DNA of 64,000 bases. Source: Salinisphaera hydrothermalis. GTDB lineage: Bacteria > Pseudomonadota > Gammaproteobacteria > Nevskiales > Salinisphaeraceae. Shown here one piece after another: positions 17,233 to 26,578 of this stretch. The stretch lies in assembly GCF_040361195.1 (NCBI RefSeq), contig NZ_APNE01000002.1; one strand, written 5' to 3'. Each line of letters begins with the position of its first letter. Within the stretch, counting starts at the first letter, position 1. The translations under genes and the position numbers were made by a program. The notes beneath the pieces were generated by a model. It did not search any database, was not told where the DNA came from, and saw nothing but the letters and a program-made list of their open reading frames with translations.

Positions 17233-19620
17233 TCATTCCCCCCTGAGTCTGGCGCTGCAACGCGCGCGCAGAGCGTCGGTTATGCTAGTTATGATTAGAT
17301 CAACCGTATCATCATTAAGCGTGCTCGTTTTATCTTGGAAAATCAAGCTTAAAGCCACGCTTTTGCAACCCGCTTCCAGCTCCGGCCCGCGAAAGACATC
17401 GAACACGTCAACGGACTGAATCAAAGGCTCGTTCAAGTCATTCACGACAGAGAGCAAATCGCCCACGGCCACCTGCTCCGGCACGACCAGTGCCAGATCA
17501 CGGGCGACTCGCGGCTGGTCTGACGGCGTCTCATAGCGCACGACTTCGCTGGCATCCAGAGCCACTCGGTCGAGCTCGAACAGATAGGGCAACGATTGTC
17601 CCTTGTAGCGGCGCGCAAAGTTGGGTGACAGCTGACCAATCCAGCCCACCGCACGTCCGTCGACGTGAATCCGAGCCGAACGCCCGGGATGCAACGCCGG
17701 GTGCGACGCCGCCTGGAACTGCGGCACGCGGCCGCAGCGTGCGAACAAGGCTTCGACATCGCCGCGCGCGTCAAAGAAATCTACCTCGCGCCCCGCCACG
17801 TCCCAATGCGCGGGCGCCGCTGCCCCGGCGATCAGCCCAGCGACGGTATCGATCTGTGCCAAGCCGTTCTCCGCCGTCTCCTCAGGCCGGAATCTGAGAC
17901 CGTGCTCGTACAGGCGAACGCGCGATTGCTGGCGACGACTGTTGTGCGCCCAAGCGCCGAGCAGACCCGCCCAGAGCGTGCGCCGCATTTCGATCATCTG
18001 ATCGGAGATCGGGTTGTCCAGCGCGAGTGCCGGCGCATCGCCGGTCAGCTCCGCATGCAACGCCGGCTCGACGAAGCTATACGTAATCGCCTCGTGATAA
18101 CCGCGCTGACGTAGGACTTCGCCTGGCGTCGTGGCTTCGAGCAGCGTGCCCCCCACGCGGGCTGGCGGCAGAGCAATGCCGCCGGCTTCCGCGATCAACC
18201 GATCGTAACCATAGACCCGGGCCACCTCTTCAACCAGATCAGCTTCGATCGAGAGGTCATAGCGCCAACTCGGCGGCACCACGACCCAGGTCTGCTCGGC
18301 GACACGCTCGCAGCTCGCGCCCAAACCGCGCAGTGCAGTCTCGATGAAATCCGACGGAATCGGCTGGCCCAACAAGCGGGCGAGCTGCGTTGCGCGCAGC
18401 TCGATACGCCGCTCCTCAGCCCACACGGGCTGGCCGGCAACCGTGGTCACCGCACCGCATACGCCGCCGCCTAATTCCATCAACAACGCGCTAGCGCGGT
18501 TCAACGCGCGCCGATGCAGCGCCGGGTCAACACCCCGCTCGAAGCGATGCAAGGAATCGGTATGGATCTTGTACCGCCGCCCCTGCCCGGCCACGGCAGC
18601 CGGTGTAAAACAAGCGGCCTCAAACAGCACGTTACGCGTATGCTCGTCGACCGCCGTGCGCTGGCCGCCGATCATGCCCGCGATAGCGACGGGGCCCTGA
18701 TCGTCGGCGATCACGAGCGTATCCGCCAGCAGGTCGACATCCTGGCCATCGAGCGTCGTGATCGATTCGCCGGCCTCGGCGCGGCGCACGCGAATGTCGC
18801 CAACGAGCTTGGCGGCGTCAAAGGCATGCATCGGCTGGCCGATATCGAGCATCACGTAATTACCAATATCGACGGCGAGATTGATCGAGCGAATACCGGC
18901 ACGACGCAGGTACTCACGCATCCATACCGGCGACCCGGCTCGCGGGTCGACATTCGCCACCGGGCGCACCGCATACGCCGCGCACAGGTCATCGGCCTCG
19001 ATAACGACTTCAGGCGCCGCAATGCCGTCGTCCCCGGCAGGTGCGGGAGCTTCGGTGTCAGCGAAGTTCGCGCCGAAAGCCACAGCCACTTCGCGGGCAA
19101 TGCCGCGCATGCTCAGACAATCGCCACGGTTCGGCGTGAGGTCGACTTCAACGATCGTATCGGGGGTATTGAGATACTCGGCCAGCGCCTCACCCACCGG
19201 CGCATCGGACGGCAACAGCCATAACCCGCCCGCGTCGTTGCTCAAACCCAGTTCGGCCGCACTGCACAGCATGCCGTTCGAGGCAACGCCGCGAAGCTTG
19301 GCCGCCTTGATCTTCATCCCGCTGGGCAAACGCGACCCGACGGTGGCCACCGGGACGCGCACACCGGCGGCAACATTCGGCGCGCCGCAAACGATCTGTT
19401 CGCGCGCACTGCCAATGTCGACTTGGCACACTCGAAGCTTGTCGGCATCCGGATGGGCCTCGCAGGCCGTGACTTCGCCGATCACCACGCCGGTGAGATC
19501 CGGTGCGGCGGGCTCCATGGCATCCACTTCCAGCCCGGCCATCGTCAACTGCTCGCCGATGGCTTCGATGTCGGCCTCGACATGGACCCATTCGCGCAAC
19601 CACTGCTCGCTGATCCTCAT
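17233..19620 (-). CDS. pheT: Phenylalanyl-tRNA synthetase beta subunit
   Basis: 795 residues, matching E. coli PheT (795). N-terminal MRISEQWLREWV; EMAP-type tRNA-binding domain at about 40-150 (VVIGEVTACEAHPDADKLRVCQVD); B3/4 editing domain at about 200-390 (with NPRGD-like LTPNRGDCLSMRGIAREVA before it); B5 domain; class II-like inactive core; and a C-terminal ferredoxin-fold anticodon-binding domain (SDQPRVARDLALVVPEQVAVGDLL). It lies 8 bp after pheS. Confidence 0.97.
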   Translation of the reverse strand: MRISEQWLREWVHVEADIEAIGEQLTMAGLEVDAMEPAAPDLTGVVIGEVTACEAHPDADKLRVCQVDIGSAREQIVCGAPNVAAGVRVPVATVGSRLPSGMKIKAAKLRGVASNGMLCSAAELGLSNDAGGLWLLPSDAPVGEALAEYLNTPDTIVEVDLTPNRGDCLSMRGIAREVAVAFGANFADTEAPAPAGDDGIAAPEVVIEADDLCAAYAVRPVANVDPRAGSPVWMREYLRRAGIRSINLAVDIGNYVMLDIGQPMHAFDAAKLVGDIRVRRAEAGESITTLDGQDVDLLADTLVIADDQGPVAIAGMIGGQRTAVDEHTRNVLFEAACFTPAAVAGQGRRYKIHTDSLHRFERGVDPALHRRALNRASALLMELGGGVCGAVTTVAGQPVWAEERRIELRATQLARLLGQPIPSDFIETALRGLGASCERVAEQTWVVVPPSWRYDLSIEADLVEEVARVYGYDRLIAEAGGIALPPARVGGTLLEATTPGEVLRQRGYHEAITYSFVEPALHAELTGDAPALALDNPISDQMIEMRRTLWAGLLGAWAHNSRRQQSRVRLYEHGLRFRPEETAENGLAQIDTVAGLIAGAAAPAHWDVAGREVDFFDARGDVEALFARCGRVPQFQAASHPALHPGRSARIHVDGRAVGWIGQLSPNFARRYKGQSLPYLFELDRVALDASEVVRYETPSDQPRVARDLALVVPEQVAVGDLLSVVNDLNEPLIQSVDVFDVFRGPELEAGCKSVALSLIFQDKTSTLNDDTVDLIITSITDALRARCSARLRGE

Positions 19621-19628
19621 GACGCTCC

Positions 19629-20630
19629 TTAGGCGAATTGCGCCAGCATGCGCAGGTCGTTGTTGTAGAACTGCCGCAGATCGGTCACGCCGTAACGCAG
19701 CATGGCCAGCCGCTCGATGCCCATGCCGAAGGCGTACCCGGTGTAGCGCGACGCATCCACACCCGCGGCTTCGAGCACATTCGGATGCACCATGCCGCAG
19801 CCCAGCACTTCCATCCAGCCCGACCCCGTACCCAGGCTCAGGCCGTCAATATCGACCTCAGCCGACGGCTCGGTGAAGGGGAAATACGACGGACGAAAGC
19901 GCAGCTTGAGTTCGGTATCGAAGAAGGCTTCGAGAAACGACTGCAGCTCGGCACGCAGCTCGGCAAAGCTGACCTTCTCGGCTACGTATAGCCCCTCGAC
20001 CTGATGAAACATCGGGCTATGGGTTCGATCCGAGTCGTGGCGATACACGCGCCCCGGTGCGATCACGCGAATCGGGGGCTGGCGTTGTTCCATCGTGCGA
20101 ATCTGAACCGGCGAGGTATGCGTTCGCAGCAACAGTCTGCCGGCGTCGAGATAGAACGTATCCTGCATGGCGCGCGCCGGGTGATCCGGCGGCACGTTCA
20201 GTGCCTCGAAATTGTGGTAATCATCCTCGATCTCGGGACCTTCCACGATCTCGAAACCCCGCTGGACGAACAGCGCCTCGATACGCCGCCGGGTCAACGT
20301 GATCGGATGAATCGCACCCGGCGTCTCGCCACGGCCCGGCAGCGTCACATCGACCGATTCGCGCGCCATCTGCTCGGCGAACTGTCGCTCTTCGAGCTCG
20401 TGGCGTCGTGTCTCGATCGCCTCGGCGAGTTCGCGCTTGAGGGCGTTGATCGCCGCACCCGCCGACTTGCGCTCTTCTGCCGGCAACGCGCCGAGCGCCT
20501 TCAGTCGCGCAGTGATCTCGCCTTTCTTACCCAGCAACGTAACGCGCTCGGCATCCAGGGCGCGCAGATCCTCGGCCGCTGCGATATCGGACACTGCGCG
20601 CGCGCGCAGCTGCTCGAGTTCACTCGTCAT
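19629..20630 (-). CDS. pheS: Phenylalanyl-tRNA synthetase alpha subunit
   Basis: Catalytic subunit of the alpha2beta2 PheRS. Of 333 residues, an N-terminal coiled coil (about 1-90) precedes the class II core with motif 2 (HDSDRTHSPMFHQVEGLYV) and motif 3 (GYAFGMGIERLAMLRYGV). The RBS GGAGGG lies 8 nt before the ATG. A strong hairpin with a T-rich tail lies upstream, between rplT and pheS, and may serve as an attenuator. Confidence 0.97.
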   Translation of the reverse strand: MTSELEQLRARAVSDIAAAEDLRALDAERVTLLGKKGEITARLKALGALPAEERKSAGAAINALKRELAEAIETRRHELEERQFAEQMARESVDVTLPGRGETPGAIHPITLTRRRIEALFVQRGFEIVEGPEIEDDYHNFEALNVPPDHPARAMQDTFYLDAGRLLLRTHTSPVQIRTMEQRQPPIRVIAPGRVYRHDSDRTHSPMFHQVEGLYVAEKVSFAELRAELQSFLEAFFDTELKLRFRPSYFPFTEPSAEVDIDGLSLGTGSGWMEVLGCGMVHPNVLEAAGVDASRYTGYAFGMGIERLAMLRYGVTDLRQFYNNDLRMLAQFA

Positions 20631-20680
20631 GCGGTCGGCCCTCCCGGCCGTTTTCAGATTCCGATTTTCGGGACGCGCAC

Positions 20681-20713
20681 AAAATAAAAGGGAAAGGCCA
20701 CGGCCTTTCCCTT
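20681..20713 (-). terminator. Terminator after rplT / candidate pheST attenuator
   Basis: Minus strand AAGGGAAAGGCC (20713-20702), two-base spacer, GGCCTTTCCCTT (20699-20688), then TTATTTTG. In E. coli a terminator at the same place controls pheST through leader peptide PheM. A 35-codon frame (20727-20620) crosses the hairpin and contains the residues PWPFPFIL; it ends inside the pheS start region. Whether it is translated is unknown. Confidence 0.8.
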
Positions 20714-20761
20714 CGATCGCTATCCATCATCGCATCGCGCGCGGCGCGCCGACGATAGCAG

Positions 20762-21115
20762 CTATTGGGCGGCCTTGGCCTGCTCCAGAACGGCAGCGAA
20801 GGTCGCCTTGTCGCGCACGGCCAGATCGGCCAGGATCTTGCGATCCAGCTCGATGCCGGCTTTCTTCAGACCGTTCATCAGCGTGCTGTAGGACATGCCC
20901 TGCGCCTTGGCGGCGGCGCTGATGCGGGTAATCCACAGCGAACGGAAATCGCGCTTGCGATTGCGACGGTCACGGTAGGCATACTGCCCGGCCTTGATGA
21001 CCGCCTGATTGGCCACACGGAACGTGCGGCTGCGCGCGCCGTAGTAGCCCTTGGCTTTCTTGAGAATTTTCTTGTGACGGGCCTTGGCCGTCACGCCGCG
21101 ACTGACTCGTGCCAT
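20762..21115 (-). CDS. rplT: 50S ribosomal protein L20
   Basis: 117 residues (E. coli 118). MARVSRGVTAKARHKKILKKAKGYYGARSRTFRVANQAVIKAGQYAYRDRRNRKRDFRSLWITRISAAA is the L20 signature. L20 binds 23S rRNA early in assembly and represses rpmI-rplT translation. It is third in the infC-rpmI-rplT operon, after a 22-bp perfect palindrome. Confidence 0.99.
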   Translation of the reverse strand: MARVSRGVTAKARHKKILKKAKGYYGARSRTFRVANQAVIKAGQYAYRDRRNRKRDFRSLWITRISAAAKAQGMSYSTLMNGLKKAGIELDRKILADLAVRDKATFAAVLEQAKAAQ

Positions 21116-21146
21116 TTTCGCGCTTCCTGTGGTGAATCTAATACAA

Positions 21147-21168
21147 AGCGCGCCGTATACGGCGCGCT
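21147..21168. repeat. 22-bp perfect palindrome between rpmI and rplT
   Basis: AGCGCGCCGTATACGGCGCGCT reads the same on both strands. In the transcript it can form a very stable hairpin in the 78-bp rpmI-rplT gap. No T-run follows, so it is not an intrinsic terminator; RNA processing or control of translation is possible. Confidence 0.85.
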
Positions 21169-21193
21169 ACGATTGAACGATCGGCGATCTCGC

Positions 21194-21391
21194 CTACTTG
21201 TAGGGGAGCAGACGATCCATCGGCTTCTGGTCCGCCTTGTCGACGAGCGCACTCTTGGCCAGACGCTGCTTACGCTTGGGCGCCTTCTTGGTCAGAATGT
21301 GGTTGCCGAAGGCGCGGCTGCGCTTCAGGCGGCCGCTGCCGGTACGCTTCAAACGCTTGGCGGCGCCACGGTTGGTCTTGATCTTGGGCAT
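21194..21391 (-). CDS. rpmI: 50S ribosomal protein L35
   Basis: 65 residues, MPKIKTNRGAAKRLKRTGSG then KRSRAFGNHILTKKAPKRKQRL, the standard highly basic L35. It is located 39 bp after infC as in almost all bacteria. Confidence 0.98.
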   Translation of the reverse strand: MPKIKTNRGAAKRLKRTGSGRLKRSRAFGNHILTKKAPKRKQRLAKSALVDKADQKPMDRLLPYK

Positions 21392-21430
21392 ACGACTCTC
21401 TCTCGACTCGACTGTGGCCTGAAGCGGCCG

Positions 21431-21970
21431 CTATTTCTTGCTGTGCTTGGGCACGCCTTTCAACGGGGCCATGACCATGGTCATCAAACGGCCCTGCATC
21501 TCCGGACGCTGCTCGACCGACGCCCATTCCTCGAGGTCGGACTGAACATGCTCCATCAGCTCCATGCCAAGTTCCTGGTGGGCCATCTCACGACCACGAA
21601 AGCGAAGCGTGATCTTGATCTTGTCCCCTTCTTCCAGAAACTCCTTCAACTTGCGCAGCTTGATGTTGTAGTCGCCCTTATCGGTTCCGGGGCGGAACTT
21701 CACTTCCTTGAGCTGCGTCTGTTTCTGTTTTTGCTTGCCGGCCTGCTGCGTCTTCTTCTTCTCGAAGACGTGCTTGCCATAATCCATGATCCGGGTAACC
21801 GGCGGATTCGCATTCGGCGACACCTCTACCAGATCGAGGTCATACTCACCGGCCTTGGCCAGTGCATCCTCGATCGACATGATGCCAACCTGTTCACCCT
21901 CGGGATCGATGACTCGAACTTCCCGAGCAGTGATCGCCTCGTTTCTGCGATCTTTTTGTGCGGCAGCGAT
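21431..21970 (-). CDS. infC: Translation initiation factor IF-3 (AUC start)
   Basis: IF-3 prevents premature subunit joining and checks the start codon. Using ATC at 21970 the protein has 179 residues (E. coli 180): (I/M)AAAQKDRRNEAITAREVRVI, then DPEGEQVGIMSIEDALAKAG, and the C-terminal KEVKFRPGTDKGDYNIKLRK domain. AAGGAGG lies 9 nt upstream of ATC. The first ATG in frame (21880) would remove the conserved N terminus. Non-canonical AUU/AUC starts in infC are the known basis of IF-3 self-repression. Confidence 0.95.
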   Translation of the reverse strand: MAAAQKDRRNEAITAREVRVIDPEGEQVGIMSIEDALAKAGEYDLDLVEVSPNANPPVTRIMDYGKHVFEKKKTQQAGKQKQKQTQLKEVKFRPGTDKGDYNIKLRKLKEFLEEGDKIKITLRFRGREMAHQELGMELMEHVQSDLEEWASVEQRPEMQGRLMTMVMAPLKGVPKHSKK

Positions 21971-22042
21971 TGTCGACGTCCTCCTTGCTAAGCCGGCGTT
22001 ACGCCCGGTCGAACGGTTCGACGGGCGTAAAGCGCGCGATTA

Positions 22043-22071
22043 TATATAAAAGATCGCGCGTGTTCCACCAA
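22043..22071 (-). promoter_or_regulatory. Candidate promoter of infC-rpmI-rplT
   Basis: On the minus strand TTGGTG (22071-22066), 17-bp spacer, TATATA (22048-22043) inside an AT-rich stretch unusual for this genome. It lies in the thrS-infC gap, about 75 bp before the infC start. The flanking GCGCGATC / TCGCGC arms could also form a hairpin. Confidence 0.45.
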
Positions 22072-22082
22072 CTTTTTTGGGT

Positions 22083-23990
22083 TCATTGGCGATTCTTGAT
22101 CTGCGTGGTCGCACGCTCGATGAAATCGGCCAACGGCATGGCGCCGAGATCCTCGCCATCGCGAGTCCGAACCGCCACGGCACCGTCAGCCTTCTCGCGA
22201 TCGCCGACCACCAGCAGATAAGGCACGCGTTGCATCGTGTGCTCCCTAATCTTGTAGCCGACCTTCTCGTTTCTCAAGTCCGTATCGACTCGGATGCCGG
22301 TGTTCCGCAGGGTTTCCGCCACCTCCGACGCATAATCGGCCTGAGCATCAGTGATGTTGAGGATCACCGCCTGGGTCGGCGACAACCAGACCGGCATCGA
22401 GCCCGCGTGGTGTTCAATCAGAATGCCGATGAAGCGCTCGAGCGAGCCCAGGATTGCTCGGTGCAGCATGACCGGCACCTGTCGATCGCCGTTCTCATCG
22501 ACGTATGCCGCGTCCAGACGCTGCGGCATGGAAAAATCCAGCTGCATCGTGCCGAGCTGCCAGACCCGGTTCAGACAATCGCGCAGCGAGAATTCGATCT
22601 TGGGGCCATAGAAGGCGCCCTCGCCCGGCTGCAGCTCGAAATCCAGCCCCTTGTCCTCGAGGCATTTCTGCAGCGCGGCTTCGGACTTGTCCCAAATCTC
22701 GTCGGAGCCGACGCGCTTGTCCGGGCGTGTGGATAGCTTGATCAACACCTCGTCGAAGCCGAAGTCGGCGTAGACCTCGTACAGCAGGTCCGTGAACTTC
22801 GAGACCTCTTCACCGATCTGGGCCTCGGTGCAGAAGATATGCGCATCGTCCTGCGTAAAACCGCGCACGCGCATCAGGCCGTGCAGGGTGCCCGAAGCTT
22901 CGTTGCGGTGGCAGGAGCCGAACTCGGCCAGGCGCAACGGCAGATCGCGATAGCTCTTCAGCCCGCGGTTGTAGATCTGGACATGCGCCGGGCAGTTCAT
23001 CGGCTTGACCGCGAACTTGCGATCCTCGGAGCCGGTGATGAACATGTCGTCGGCGAATTTCTCGGCGTGGCCGGATTTCTCCCACAGCGACAGATCGATC
23101 AGCGACGGCGTATGGACTTCCTTGTAGCCTTCGCGATCCAGGCGCGCGCGGATATAGCCGGTGATCTGCAGATAGATCTGCCAGCCGCGGTCGTGCCAGA
23201 AGATCATGCCCGGCGCCTCTTCCTGGATATGGAAGAGATCCTGCTTGCGGGCGATCAGCCGATGGTCGCGCTTCTTGGCCTCCTCGAGGAAGGCCAGGTG
23301 CGCTTTCAGATCTTTTTCGCTGGCCCAGGCGGTGCCGTAGATGCGGGTGAGCATCTCGTTGTCGGAATCGCCACGCCAATAGGCGCCGGCCAGGCTCATG
23401 AGCTTGAAATGCCGCAGGTGCCGGGAATTGGGCACGTGCGGGCCCTTGCACATGTCCACGTAATCTTCGTGGTGGTACAAGGCGATGGTCTCGCCTTCGG
23501 GAATCTCGCGCACGATCGCCTGCTTGTAGGGCTCGTTGCGATCGACGAACGTCGCCAGCGCCTTGTCGCGCGTGACGACCTCACGGATCACCTCGTGATC
23601 GCGCTTGGCCAGCTCGTGCATGCGCGCTTCGATCGCCTCGAGATCCTCGGGCGTGAGCGCGCGGCCGATATTGATGTCGTAATAGAAGCCATCATCGATG
23701 ACCGGCCCGATCGCCATCTGCACGTCGGGATACATCGTCTTGAGCGCCTGACCCAGCAGATGCGCGCAGGAATGACGGATGATATCCAGCCCGTCCTGTT
23801 CGCGGGCGGTCACCAAGGCGACGCTGGCGTCGTGATCGATTGGAACCGAGGCATCCGCGAGCTCGCCATCGATCCGGGCGGCAAGCGTGGCCTTGGCCAG
23901 ACCGGCGCCGATGGATTCGGCGACCTGCATGCCGGTCACGGGATGATCAAACTGTTTGACGGTACCGTCGGGAAGCGTGATGGCGGGCAT
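22083..23990 (-). CDS. thrS: Threonyl-tRNA synthetase
   Basis: 635 residues (E. coli 642). N-terminal TGS domain (MPAITLPDGTVKQFDHPVTG), editing domain at about 65-230 with HSCAHLLGQALKTMYPDVQM, class II core with zinc ligands in MNCPAHVQIYNR and motif 2 LAEFGSCHRNEASGTLHGLM, and an anticodon-binding domain at the C terminus. It heads the thrS-infC-rpmI-rplT cluster; tRNA-Val lies upstream on the same strand. Confidence 0.98.
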   Translation of the reverse strand: MPAITLPDGTVKQFDHPVTGMQVAESIGAGLAKATLAARIDGELADASVPIDHDASVALVTAREQDGLDIIRHSCAHLLGQALKTMYPDVQMAIGPVIDDGFYYDINIGRALTPEDLEAIEARMHELAKRDHEVIREVVTRDKALATFVDRNEPYKQAIVREIPEGETIALYHHEDYVDMCKGPHVPNSRHLRHFKLMSLAGAYWRGDSDNEMLTRIYGTAWASEKDLKAHLAFLEEAKKRDHRLIARKQDLFHIQEEAPGMIFWHDRGWQIYLQITGYIRARLDREGYKEVHTPSLIDLSLWEKSGHAEKFADDMFITGSEDRKFAVKPMNCPAHVQIYNRGLKSYRDLPLRLAEFGSCHRNEASGTLHGLMRVRGFTQDDAHIFCTEAQIGEEVSKFTDLLYEVYADFGFDEVLIKLSTRPDKRVGSDEIWDKSEAALQKCLEDKGLDFELQPGEGAFYGPKIEFSLRDCLNRVWQLGTMQLDFSMPQRLDAAYVDENGDRQVPVMLHRAILGSLERFIGILIEHHAGSMPVWLSPTQAVILNITDAQADYASEVAETLRNTGIRVDTDLRNEKVGYKIREHTMQRVPYLLVVGDREKADGAVAVRTRDGEDLGAMPLADFIERATTQIKNRQ

Positions 23991-24064
23991 CTGGGCATCC
24001 TGTCAGTGGCGGCCGATACGAAGGGCCGCATGCATGGCCGACCCGTTGCGGGTCGCTGGAAAGC

Positions 24065-24093
24065 AAAAAAGCCGCCGACAACAGTCGACGGCT
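24065..24093 (-). terminator. Terminator after tRNA-Val
   Basis: Minus strand AGCCGTCGAC (24093-24084), loop, GTCGGCGGCT (24079-24070), one mismatch, then a T-run to 24065. It lies 12 bp past the tRNA end. Confidence 0.88.
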
Positions 24094-24105
24094 GATTTCG
24101 ATATC

Positions 24106-24182
<77 letters not shown>

Positions 24183-24355
24183 ATCGAGGTGCGAGACAAT
24201 ACCGAGAACTCCGGCTTTCGGCAACCCTTTTATCGAAAATTTTTCGACGCCGCCCAGCCTTCGGGTCACAAACACCGGCTCGGACGGTATGCACCGATTG
24301 CGCGGCGTCGTTCCGCGCGCGAGGCCGGGTTCGAAGATTGGGACGGCGGCCCGTC

Positions 24356-26374
24356 TCAGCCCGCCTTGGCCGGCAACTCGAGCGCGTGCTCGCGGATCTT
24401 GGCGATGCGGTCGCGGATCTTGCCCGCCTCCTCGAACTCGAGGTTCTCGGCGTGCTTGAACATCTGTTTTTCGAGCTTGTCGATCTCCTTGGCCAGCTGC
24501 GAAGCCGACATCTTGGCGTAGTCGGCGCCCACTTCGGCGACCTTCTTCTTCTCCTTGACCTGGCTGTAGTCCTCGTAGCCATGGCGCATGACGTCCGCCA
24601 CCGCCTTCTGGATCGTCTTCGGCGTGATGCCGTGTTCTTCGTTGAACGCAATCTGCTTGGCGCGGCGCCGCTCGGTCTCGTCGATGGCCTTGCGCATCGA
24701 GCCCGTGATCTGGTCGGCATAGAGGATCGCCCGGCCCTCGACGTTACGCGCCGCGCGGCCCATGGTCTGGATGAGCGAACGCTCGGCACGCAGGAAGCCT
24801 TCCTTGTCGGCGTCCAGCACGCCCACCAGCGCGACCTCGGGAATATCCAGGCCCTCGCGCAGCAGGTTGATCCCCACCAGCACGTCGAACTCGCCAAGGC
24901 GCAGATCGCGAATGATCTCGCTGCGCTCGACGGTATCGATATCCGAATGCAAATAGCGCACCGCCACCCCCGCTTCGTGCAGGTATTCGGTGAGATCCTC
25001 CGCCATCCGTTTGGTGAGCGTAGTGACCAGCACACGCTGCTGCTTGGCGACCACGATCTGGATTTCGGAGAGCAGATCGTCCACCTGCGTTTCCGCCGGG
25101 CGGATCTCCACCGCGGGGTCCACCAAGCCGGTCGGCCGCACCACCTGCTCGACCGTGTTATCGGTATGTTCGAGTTCGTAGGGCCCCGGCGTGGCCGACA
25201 CATAGATCATCTGCGGCGCGACCCGCTCGAACTCCTCGAACTTGAGCGGCCGGTTGTCCAACGCCGACGGCAGCCGGAAGCCGTATTCCACCAGCGTTTC
25301 CTTGCGCGCCCGGTCGCCCTTGTACATGCCGCCGATCTGTGGAACCGTCACGTGCGATTCGTCCAGCACCATGATGGCGTCGTCCGGCAGATAGTCGAGC
25401 AGACACGGCGGCGGCTCGCCCGGCGCCCGACCCGACAGATAGCGCGAATAGTTCTCGATGCCGGAGCAGAAGCCGATCTCATTGATCATCTCGAGATCGA
25501 ACATCGTGCGCTGCTCGATGCGCTGGGCCTCGATCAGCTTGTTCTGCGACTCGAAATACTTCACCCGCTCGCGCATTTCCTCCTTGATCGAATCCATCGC
25601 GTCGACGATGCGATTGCGCGGCGTCACATAGTGCGTCTTCGGATAAATCGTCAGGCGCGGCACCTTGCGGCTGACCGTACCCGTGAGCGGGTCGAAATAG
25701 GACAGGCGCTCGACCTCGTCGTCGAACAGCTCGATGCGCACCGCCTCTTCTTCGGCCTCGGCGGGATACACGTCGATGATTTCGCCGCGCACACGATAGG
25801 TGCCGCGTTCAAGCGTCATGTCGTTGCGTGTGTACTGCAGTTCCGTCAATCGCTTGATGAGGTCGCGCTGACTAACCGTCTCGCCTTCGTCGAGATGCAG
25901 CACCATCGCAAAATACGCCTGCGGATCGCCCAGGCCATAGATGGCCGATACCGAAGCCACCACGATCGTGTCGCGGCGCTCGATCAATGCCTTGGTCGCC
26001 GACAGCCGCATCTGCTCGATGTGCTCGTTCATCGACGAATCCTTCTCGATGAAGGTATCCGACGACGGCACATACGCTTCCGGCTGGTAATAGTCGTAGT
26101 ACGAGACGAAGTATTCCACCGCGTTGTCGGGGAAGAACTCCTTCATCTCGCCGTACAGCTGGGCGGCCAGCGTTTTGTTCGGCGCCATGATCAGCATCGG
26201 CCGGCCGGCCTTCATGGCCACGTTGGCCATCGTGAAAGTCTTGCCCGAACCGGTTACGCCGAGCAGCACCTGGTGCGCCAGGCCATCCTCGAGCCCTTCG
26301 ACCAGCCCCGCGATCGCGTTCGGCTGATCGCCAGCCGGCGCCCAGTTCGCCTTGAGTTGCAGTCCGTTACTCAT
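24356..26374 (-). CDS. uvrB: UvrABC excinuclease subunit B
   Basis: Damage-verification helicase of nucleotide excision repair. 672 residues from ATG 26374 (E. coli 673); an in-frame ATG four codons upstream is possible. Walker A GVTGSGKT (about residues 38-45), beta-hairpin YYDYYQPEAYVPSSDTFIEKD, Walker B DESH in IMVLDESHVTVPQ, helicase motifs V-VI, and the C-terminal UVR motif KMSASQLAKEIDKLEKQMFKHAENLEFEEAGKIRD contacting UvrC. Divergent from tRNA-Asn. Confidence 0.98.
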   Translation of the reverse strand: MSNGLQLKANWAPAGDQPNAIAGLVEGLEDGLAHQVLLGVTGSGKTFTMANVAMKAGRPMLIMAPNKTLAAQLYGEMKEFFPDNAVEYFVSYYDYYQPEAYVPSSDTFIEKDSSMNEHIEQMRLSATKALIERRDTIVVASVSAIYGLGDPQAYFAMVLHLDEGETVSQRDLIKRLTELQYTRNDMTLERGTYRVRGEIIDVYPAEAEEEAVRIELFDDEVERLSYFDPLTGTVSRKVPRLTIYPKTHYVTPRNRIVDAMDSIKEEMRERVKYFESQNKLIEAQRIEQRTMFDLEMINEIGFCSGIENYSRYLSGRAPGEPPPCLLDYLPDDAIMVLDESHVTVPQIGGMYKGDRARKETLVEYGFRLPSALDNRPLKFEEFERVAPQMIYVSATPGPYELEHTDNTVEQVVRPTGLVDPAVEIRPAETQVDDLLSEIQIVVAKQQRVLVTTLTKRMAEDLTEYLHEAGVAVRYLHSDIDTVERSEIIRDLRLGEFDVLVGINLLREGLDIPEVALVGVLDADKEGFLRAERSLIQTMGRAARNVEGRAILYADQITGSMRKAIDETERRRAKQIAFNEEHGITPKTIQKAVADVMRHGYEDYSQVKEKKKVAEVGADYAKMSASQLAKEIDKLEKQMFKHAENLEFEEAGKIRDRIAKIREHALELPAKAG

Positions 26375-26578
26375 AGCCCCAACCATTGGCCCGACAACGG
26401 GCGATTACAAGCCAGAAAAATACGCAGCCGAGCGCCGCCACGATGCACCGACGAACACGCCCAGAAAGCATGAACGCCGCCGTATCGCGGCGTAACCGGC
26501 GATTTTTATTTTCAGGCTTGCCAAGTGAGATTCCATCGCCTAGGATACGCGTCCTTCGTCGCCAAGCGGCGAAGATAT

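Noticed and set aside
20765..21991. 408-codon plus-strand open frame
   Set aside because: Antisense across rplT, rpmI and infC, all certain genes.
24338..26473. 711-codon open frame on the plus strand
   Set aside because: It lies opposite uvrB, which has full domain support; long antisense frames are common in high-GC DNA.
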